Assembly (NCBI GenBank): GCA_035536995.1
Contig: DATLNB010000004.1
Coordinates: 1 to 35,403, forward strand
DNA from: AV80 sp035536995
GTDB lineage: Bacteria > Verrucomicrobiota > Verrucomicrobiia > Chthoniobacterales > UBA10450
Length of the DNA stretch: 35,403 nt
Direction of reading: 5' to 3'
Shown here piece after piece: positions 31,262 to 35,403 of this stretch. The notes under the pieces were generated by a model that did not search any database, was not told the DNA's origin, and was given only the letters and a program-made list of their open reading frames with translations. A program made the position numbers and the translations under genes. Position 1 is the first letter of the stretch, and every line of letters starts with the position of its first letter.

Positions 31262-32440
31262 ATGAGTCATCCCGATCGGCGACATGTCGCCACACAACGC
31301 GCAGGGGTGAGCGCGCGGCTTCTCCGGAAGCGAACTGCACCCAAACCAACACAACTCAAATCAAAGAATAACTTAATGAAACCATCCATTACCTATACGG
31401 GCGACTGGGCGGTCCACGGGATCATGTCCGATCTCGGGGTGAACTTTGCCCTGTCGCCTTTTCACCGCATCGGTTTTGAGATCGATGAGGCGGGGATCCA
31501 GCTTCTTTCGGAGCGCTATTGCGATCGCGTCTTTCGGGCGCGCCAGTGGTTCCGCGACGAGAAATTGACCTGGACAACCCTCCTCCTTCGATTCGAAGGA
31601 GACGCTTTCGTTGTCGCCCACGGCGACGGAAGCAACTGGGCGGAGATCATTGCGCCGGGCGCCGAACGCGTCCGGGCTTTGCATGCCGAGATTCGCAAAG
31701 CGGTGCAGGGCGAAAACAAGGCGAAACCGCCTGCGTTTTTCATGCTGCGCTACGACTCGTGCGACATTTCGGCCGACCCGATCGAGAACCTGCCGGAAGC
31801 CGTCACTGACGAGTTTCTGCGTCTTTGCTACGGCGAAGGCATCCTCGAGTGGGTCGCGGGATTCGCCGAGCGAACGGTCTCCCGCGCCGGTGGTCTGACG
31901 ATCTTCGACGGACCGCCTGGCACTGGGAAAACGAGCCTCATCTCGCAGATGATCAGGCGGCTGGAGAAGACGCATGTCTTCTACTCGCTGCCCGTCTCGC
32001 AGGATAGGGCGCTCTCATCCCCTGAGCTCGTCCCGTTCTGGCAAAAGCAGAACACGCGTCACGCCGATCGCGTCAAGGTGATCGTCATGGAAGACGCGGA
32101 ACGCCTGCTCTGGCGGCGCAACGGTGACAACCGCGAGGCGGTCTCATCGTTGCTCAACATTGCTGACGGACTGATGGGCCGGATGCTGCGGTTGCACATC
32201 ATCTGTTCGGTCAACGCGGAAATGGCGGACCTTGATCCGGCCGTTCTTCGCCCGGGCCGTTTGATGAATCATCGCCGCTTCGAACTGCTCAGCCGCGAAA
32301 CCGCCCAACGGATTGCGGCGCAGCGCGGGGTAGAATTCCGGCCTAACGATTGGTCGGAAAGCTACTCGCTTGCCGAAGTGCTCAATCCCGCCATCACCGA
32401 ACCGATGCAGGAGAAGCCAGCCATCGGCTTCCAGACCTAG
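31262..32440 (+). CDS. AAA-family ATPase of the RNA-repair island
   Basis: 392 residues from ATG 31262, or 354 from ATG 31376. Numbering from 31376: a ~170-residue N-terminal domain of unknown type, Walker A GPPGTGKTS at 179-187, Walker B-like VIVMEDAE at 235-242, sensor-1 Asn280 in IICSVN, and arginine motif LRPGR at 291-295, resembling BCS1/FtsH-type AAA proteins. A perfect AAAGGAGGTGA ribosome site precedes 31262, favouring the longer form, but the added 38 residues are low-complexity and basic, and an ACCAAC/A-rich leader like that of the other island genes precedes 31376. It may remodel RNA-protein complexes in repair; the role is unknown. Confidence 0.8.
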   Translation: MSHPDRRHVATQRAGVSARLLRKRTAPKPTQLKSKNNLMKPSITYTGDWAVHGIMSDLGVNFALSPFHRIGFEIDEAGIQLLSERYCDRVFRARQWFRDEKLTWTTLLLRFEGDAFVVAHGDGSNWAEIIAPGAERVRALHAEIRKAVQGENKAKPPAFFMLRYDSCDISADPIENLPEAVTDEFLRLCYGEGILEWVAGFAERTVSRAGGLTIFDGPPGTGKTSLISQMIRRLEKTHVFYSLPVSQDRALSSPELVPFWQKQNTRHADRVKVIVMEDAERLLWRRNGDNREAVSSLLNIADGLMGRMLRLHIICSVNAEMADLDPAVLRPGRLMNHRRFELLSRETAQRIAAQRGVEFRPNDWSESYSLAEVLNPAITEPMQEKPAIGFQT

Positions 32441-32452
32441 AAGAAACAAAGA

Positions 32453-32495
32453 GGCCCCGCCGGCGTCTGGCCAAACCAGCGCCGGCGGGTGGGCC
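32453..32495 (+). repeat. GC-rich hairpin after the AAA gene
   Basis: CCCGCCGGCG (32456-32465) pairs with CGCCGGCGGG (32480-32489), a T bulge follows, and CTGG/CCAG (32467-32470/32476-32479) extends the stem; flanking GGCC words add pairs. A purine-rich AAGAAACAAAGA precedes it, like the GAAAAGAA before the hairpin at 27003. Confidence 0.8.
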
Positions 32496-32561
32496 AAACC
32501 TTACGACGAAAGAACAAACACCGCTGCGTCACCTGGAATGTAAATTAACCAACTAACGAAC

Positions 32562-33956
32562 ATGAATACGCAAGACCTCAGGAACATCGGAGTGCCGCCG
32601 GGCGAAGCAATGAAACGCGCGCATGCCTTCATTGTTGCCTTTCGCGAAAGCGGTGGTGACATGAAGCAGCTCGCCAGCGAGATCGGCGCGATTGTCGCTA
32701 ATCCGGCTGCGTTTCTGGGCGATCCGCTCCGGGAGGAGTTTGCGCGCTCCCTCTACGTGCCGGTGTTCAAGCAGCGCGAAACCCTCGCGCCCTGGGCCCA
32801 GTGGGGTTCCGGCCTCGAACCGGAAGCGGTCAAGCAAATGGCAAATGCCTGTGCCCTGCCGGTCTCGGTAGCGGGCGCGCTGATGCCGGATGCCCACGTC
32901 GGGTATGGCCTGCCTATCGGCGGCGTCCTCGCGACTGATAATGCCGTCATCCCGTACGCGGTGGGAGTGGACATTGCCTGCCGGATGAAGCTCACGGTCT
33001 TCGATCGCAAGGCGAACACAATCGCGGGCGCGAAAGACCGGCTGGCGAACATTATCGAGCGCGAGACCCGGTTCGGCGTGGGCTGTTCCTTCAAGCCGCG
33101 CCGCGATCACGACGTGATGGATGAAGACTGGACTGTTTCTCCGGTGACTCAGCGAATGCGAGACAAAGCCTGGGCGCAGCTCGGGACCAGCGGCAGCGGC
33201 AATCATTTCGTCGAATTCGGCGCGTTCACCGTCGCCGAGGGCGTCCTGGGTTTGCCGGCCGGCGAATATCTGGCCCTTCTCACCCACAGCGGTTCTCGCG
33301 GCACCGGCGCGCAGGTCTGTCAGCAGTACAGCCGGATTGCGATGAGCCGCCATCCGGAACTGCCAAAGGAACTGAAACATCTCGCCTGGCTGTCGCTTGA
33401 AGAAGAAGCGGGTCAGGAATACTGGGCGGCGATGAACCTGATGGGACATTACGCCGCGGCGAACCACGCCCTTATCCACAAATACATCGCTCGCTCGCTC
33501 GGCGCGGAGGTCGTGGTCGACATCGAGAACCACCACAACTTTGCCTGGAAAGAAAAGCACGTTATCGACGGCGCGGAACGCGAGGTTGTTGTCCACCGCA
33601 AAGGGGCGACCCCGGCCGGTCCTGGCGTTCTCGGGGTCATTCCCGGCTCGATGGCTTCTCCGGGTTTTGTCGTTCGAGGGAAAGGTCAGACGGAATCGCT
33701 CGCCAGTGCCTCGCACGGCGCGGGTCGCGTGATGAGCCGAACGAAAGCGTTGCAATCATTCACCTGGAGCGCTGTGAAGAAGTTGCTCGCGGAGCGTGAT
33801 GTCACCCTGCTGAGCGCGGGACTGGACGAAGTGCCGGGAGTTTACAAAGACATCGAAGCTGTCATGGCGGCTCAAACCGACCTGATTGATGTCCTCGCCC
33901 GCTTCGATCCCAAGCTGGTGAAAATGTGCCCGAGCGGCGAGCGCCCGGAGGATTAA
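32562..33956 (+). CDS. rtcB: RNA-splicing/repair ligase RtcB
   Basis: A 464-residue RtcB. It joins RNA ends with 2',3'-cyclic phosphate or 3'-phosphate to 5'-OH ends using GTP and Mn2+, as made by tRNA-cutting ribonucleases. Metal and guanylation motifs are all present: MPDAHVGYGLPIGG (108-121), GVDIAC (135-140, Cys140), GTSGSGNHF (208-216), HSGSRG (His242), IENHHNFAW (321-329), HRKGA (345-349) and SHGAGR (384-389, with His385 as the predicted guanylated residue). The leader has no strong ribosome site (AACTAACGAACATG). No rtcA, archease or rtcR gene is in the window. Downstream of 22 unusual tRNAs, tRNA repair is the likely job. Confidence 0.95.
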   Translation: MNTQDLRNIGVPPGEAMKRAHAFIVAFRESGGDMKQLASEIGAIVANPAAFLGDPLREEFARSLYVPVFKQRETLAPWAQWGSGLEPEAVKQMANACALPVSVAGALMPDAHVGYGLPIGGVLATDNAVIPYAVGVDIACRMKLTVFDRKANTIAGAKDRLANIIERETRFGVGCSFKPRRDHDVMDEDWTVSPVTQRMRDKAWAQLGTSGSGNHFVEFGAFTVAEGVLGLPAGEYLALLTHSGSRGTGAQVCQQYSRIAMSRHPELPKELKHLAWLSLEEEAGQEYWAAMNLMGHYAAANHALIHKYIARSLGAEVVVDIENHHNFAWKEKHVIDGAEREVVVHRKGATPAGPGVLGVIPGSMASPGFVVRGKGQTESLASASHGAGRVMSRTKALQSFTWSAVKKLLAERDVTLLSAGLDEVPGVYKDIEAVMAAQTDLIDVLARFDPKLVKMCPSGERPED

Positions 33957-34084
33957 TGCAGAATGCGGATGTGTAGCGACGCCGCTCTGTGGGCGTCCCT
34001 ACAACGAGGGCAGGCTGCGGCCAGTATGGTTGCAAAAGGCGCGTCCGCGAAGCGCCGTCAGACGCACATTATTGAATCAGGAAA
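33957..34084. other. Intergenic region after rtcB with chromosomal-type hairpin
   Basis: TGTAGCGACGCC...GGGCGTCCCTACA (about 33973-34001) and GGCGCGTCCGCGAAGCGCC (about 34038-34056) are palindromic words of the same style as the dispersed repeats in the left half of the window. No T-run terminator and no gene is seen. Confidence 0.5.
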
Positions 34085-34167
34085 GTAGGAACGCAGGAAA
34101 GGGATGCCGCTTATTCCGCTGGGTTGCTGGTTCGAATCCGGTTCCTGCTTTCCTCTTTTCCTGATTC
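34074..34167 (+). pseudogene. Decayed tRNA inside an inverted repeat at the right edge of the island
   Basis: GCTGG-TTCGAAT-CCGGT (34126-34142) is a perfectly canonical tRNA T-arm, followed by TTCCTGC, which pairs with GTAGGAA (34085-34091) or GCAGGAA (34093-34099) as an acceptor. The D- and anticodon arms cannot be folded and no CCA is present. The remnant is enclosed by GAATCAGGAAA (34074-34084) and TTTCCTGATTC (34157-34167), an 11-bp perfect inverted repeat. It may be a tRNA-derived attachment-site scar or a decayed array member with ordinary U55. Confidence 0.5.
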
Positions 34168-34189
34168 GCTCTTCCCGTTTTCGGATTCC

Positions 34190-34675
34190 TTATCCGTCAG
34201 CCTTCGCCGCGCGTTCCAGCTCGGCGACGTCGAGTTTTTCCATCTTCCAAACAGCGCTTGTCACGCGTTTCACCCTCGCGGGATCATCCCCGTTCAACCA
34301 ATCCCAGACCTGGCTCGGCACGATCTGCCACGGCATTCCGAACTTATCTCTGAGCCAGCCACACACGTTGGGCTCGCCGCCGTCGGCCGCCAGCTTCTCC
34401 CAGAAATAATCGATTTCCTCCTGCGAATCGCAGTTGACCACGAGCGAGACCGCGTTCGTAAACGGAAAGCCCGGACCGCCATTCAGGGCCACGAACTGCT
34501 GGCCTTTCAGCTCAAACGCGATCGTCATCACCGTGCCGGGCTCGTTGTCGCCCGGCGAGCCCAGAGGATAACGCGCCGTCGTATGTATTTTCCCGTCCTT
34601 GAAGACCGACAGATAGAACTGCACGGCTTCTTCCGCATTGCCATCGAACCAGAGGAACGGCGTGATTTTTTGCAT
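34190..34675 (-). CDS. VOC-family (PhnB/3-demethylubiquinone methyltransferase-like) protein
   Basis: About 161 residues from ATG 34675 (MQKITPFLWFDG); a 20-residue upstream extension is possible. EEAVQFYLSVFKDGKI, GTVMTIAFELKGQQFVALNGGP and the C-terminal GWLRDKFGMPWQIVP match the VOC group often annotated 3-demethylubiquinone-9 3-methyltransferase. Actual functions vary and the annotation is weak. The start lies within 50 nt of the hydrolase stop, so it probably follows that gene in one transcript. Confidence 0.87.
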   Translation of the reverse strand: MQKITPFLWFDGNAEEAVQFYLSVFKDGKIHTTARYPLGSPGDNEPGTVMTIAFELKGQQFVALNGGPGFPFTNAVSLVVNCDSQEEIDYFWEKLAADGGEPNVCGWLRDKFGMPWQIVPSQVWDWLNGDDPARVKRVTSAVWKMEKLDVAELERAAKADG

Positions 34676-34722
34676 TCGTCCATGATGACGGGATGCGTGG
34701 TCTTGCGCAACTGGGGCTGCGT

Positions 34723-35403
34723 TCACTCGATCCAACGAATAGCTTTGTCTGCCAGCCGGTCGAACGCCGTCACGGCCATCGCGAGGTGTTCTTCTTTTGT
34801 GTCCTCGATTTTGTTGTGACTGATGCCGTGGAGCGATTGGACGAACATCATGATGGTTGGGATGCCGGTCCGGGCGACTTCGGCGGCGTCGTGGAGGGGG
34901 CCTGAGGGAAGCCGATGGGGTTTGGTGCCGGTCTCGGAGATTGACTCGTCGCAGAGTGCAATCAGGTCCTCGTTAAAGAGAATCGGCTCGATTTGCCAGA
35001 GGCGTTCCCAACTCACGGTGACGTTGCCTTCGGCGGCGAAGCGTTCGCTGGCGGATTGGGCTTCGGACAGCATGCGGGCAAGCGCGGCGGCATCGAGGTG
35101 GCGTTGGTCGAGGGTGATCCGGCATTCTTCTACGACGCTGGTGACGATGCCGGGCTTGGTCGTGCAGGAACCGATGGTGCAGACACCCCCGTTGCGGTCT
35201 GTGATCCGGTAAATCTCTGAAGACATTTTGGCGGCGGCTAGGAAAGCATCCTTCCGGCGGTTCATCGGGGTGCTGCCGGAATGGGCGGCCTGGCCATGGA
35301 AGGTGATGGCGTGACGTTCGACGCCGAAGGTGCCGAGGACGGTGCCGAGCGGGAGATCGAGATCGAGGAGAACAGGGCCTTGTTCGATGTGGAGCTCGAG
35401 ATA
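34723..35403 (-). CDS. M20-family N-carbamoyl-beta-alanine / N-carbamoyl-L-amino-acid hydrolase (N-terminus beyond the window)
   Basis: The frame is open from the right edge to a stop at 34723 (226 codons); the first part lies outside. LELHIEQGP and FHGQAAHSGSTPMNRRKD are typical of the Zn-dependent amidohydrolases that include beta-ureidopropionase, hyuC and allantoate amidohydrolase; LPSGPLHDAAEVA and SLHGISHNKIEDT are the C-terminal active-site blocks. It would release beta-alanine, CO2 and ammonia from the product of the dihydropyrimidinase encoded at 21.5-22.9 kb, so it belongs functionally to the same cluster although ~8 kb of tRNA/rtcB island separates it from preA. Confidence 0.87.
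   Translation of the reverse strand, partial: YLELHIEQGPVLLDLDLPLGTVLGTFGVERHAITFHGQAAHSGSTPMNRRKDAFLAAAKMSSEIYRITDRNGGVCTIGSCTTKPGIVTSVVEECRITLDQRHLDAAALARMLSEAQSASERFAAEGNVTVSWERLWQIEPILFNEDLIALCDESISETGTKPHRLPSGPLHDAAEVARTGIPTIMMFVQSLHGISHNKIEDTKEEHLAMAVTAFDRLADKAIRWIE

Overview
The window looks like chromosomal DNA from a GC-rich soil bacterium, most likely Verrucomicrobiota (Chthoniobacterales-like). That placement is inference from gene style (a PHP-glycosyltransferase fusion, a DUF2339 protein, four-helix-bundle genes embedded in CTTGGAGC repeats, many dispersed hairpin repeats) and was not tested by phylogeny.

Region 1 (1-18.4 kb) is ordinary core and metabolic DNA. On the minus strand are a PHP-glycosyltransferase fusion running off the left edge, a DUF2334 deacetylase-like protein and an EVE-domain protein. 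On the plus strand follow tmk, a holB-like clamp-loader gene, fabG, msrA, 6-phosphogluconolactonase and a sugar-nucleotide epimerase. Then come a zinc-ribbon membrane protein (minus), a Nif3-like protein, a DUF2339 membrane protein, murJ, a cystathionine gamma-synthase-type enzyme (minus), glutamate dehydrogenase and a mutarotase-like gene with a frameshift near its 3' end. Gaps are rich in palindromic repeats, including a ~200-bp fold-back element in front of murJ.

Region 2 (18.5-26.3 kb plus 34.7-35.4 kb, all minus strand) is a reductive pyrimidine degradation cluster: dihydropyrimidine dehydrogenase PreA-like, dihydropyrimidinase, an M20 N-carbamoyl-beta-alanine hydrolase (cut by the right edge), a class III aminotransferase, a CoA-acylating (methyl)malonate-semialdehyde dehydrogenase and an NCS1 transporter. 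Together they would import uracil/thymine-type compounds and convert them through beta-alanine to acyl-CoA.

Region 3 (about 26.4-34.2 kb, plus strand) is the remarkable part. It sits between the hydrolase and preA genes of the pyrimidine cluster. It holds a small promoter-ORF-terminator unit, a dense array of about 22 recognisable tRNA genes covering 17-18 amino acids (no Ser or Asp seen), and then four genes: slipin (SPFH), a COG3541-type nucleotidyltransferase, an AAA ATPase and the RNA ligase RtcB. The tRNAs are strongly non-canonical. Nineteen of 22 have G at T-loop position 55 in place of the near-universal U55, most of those have lost the D-loop GG, all three tRNA-Leu genes have short variable loops, and three elements have C33. 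The protein genes are separated by strong GC hairpins followed by A-rich, ACCAAC-containing leaders. The downstream edge carries a decayed tRNA inside a palindrome.

My reading is that region 3 is a mobile or laterally acquired tRNA backup-and-repair island: divergent tRNAs that might replace host tRNAs or escape or soak up tRNA-cutting toxins, encoded with machinery to re-seal cleaved RNA. The gene content is seen directly; the function is inference.
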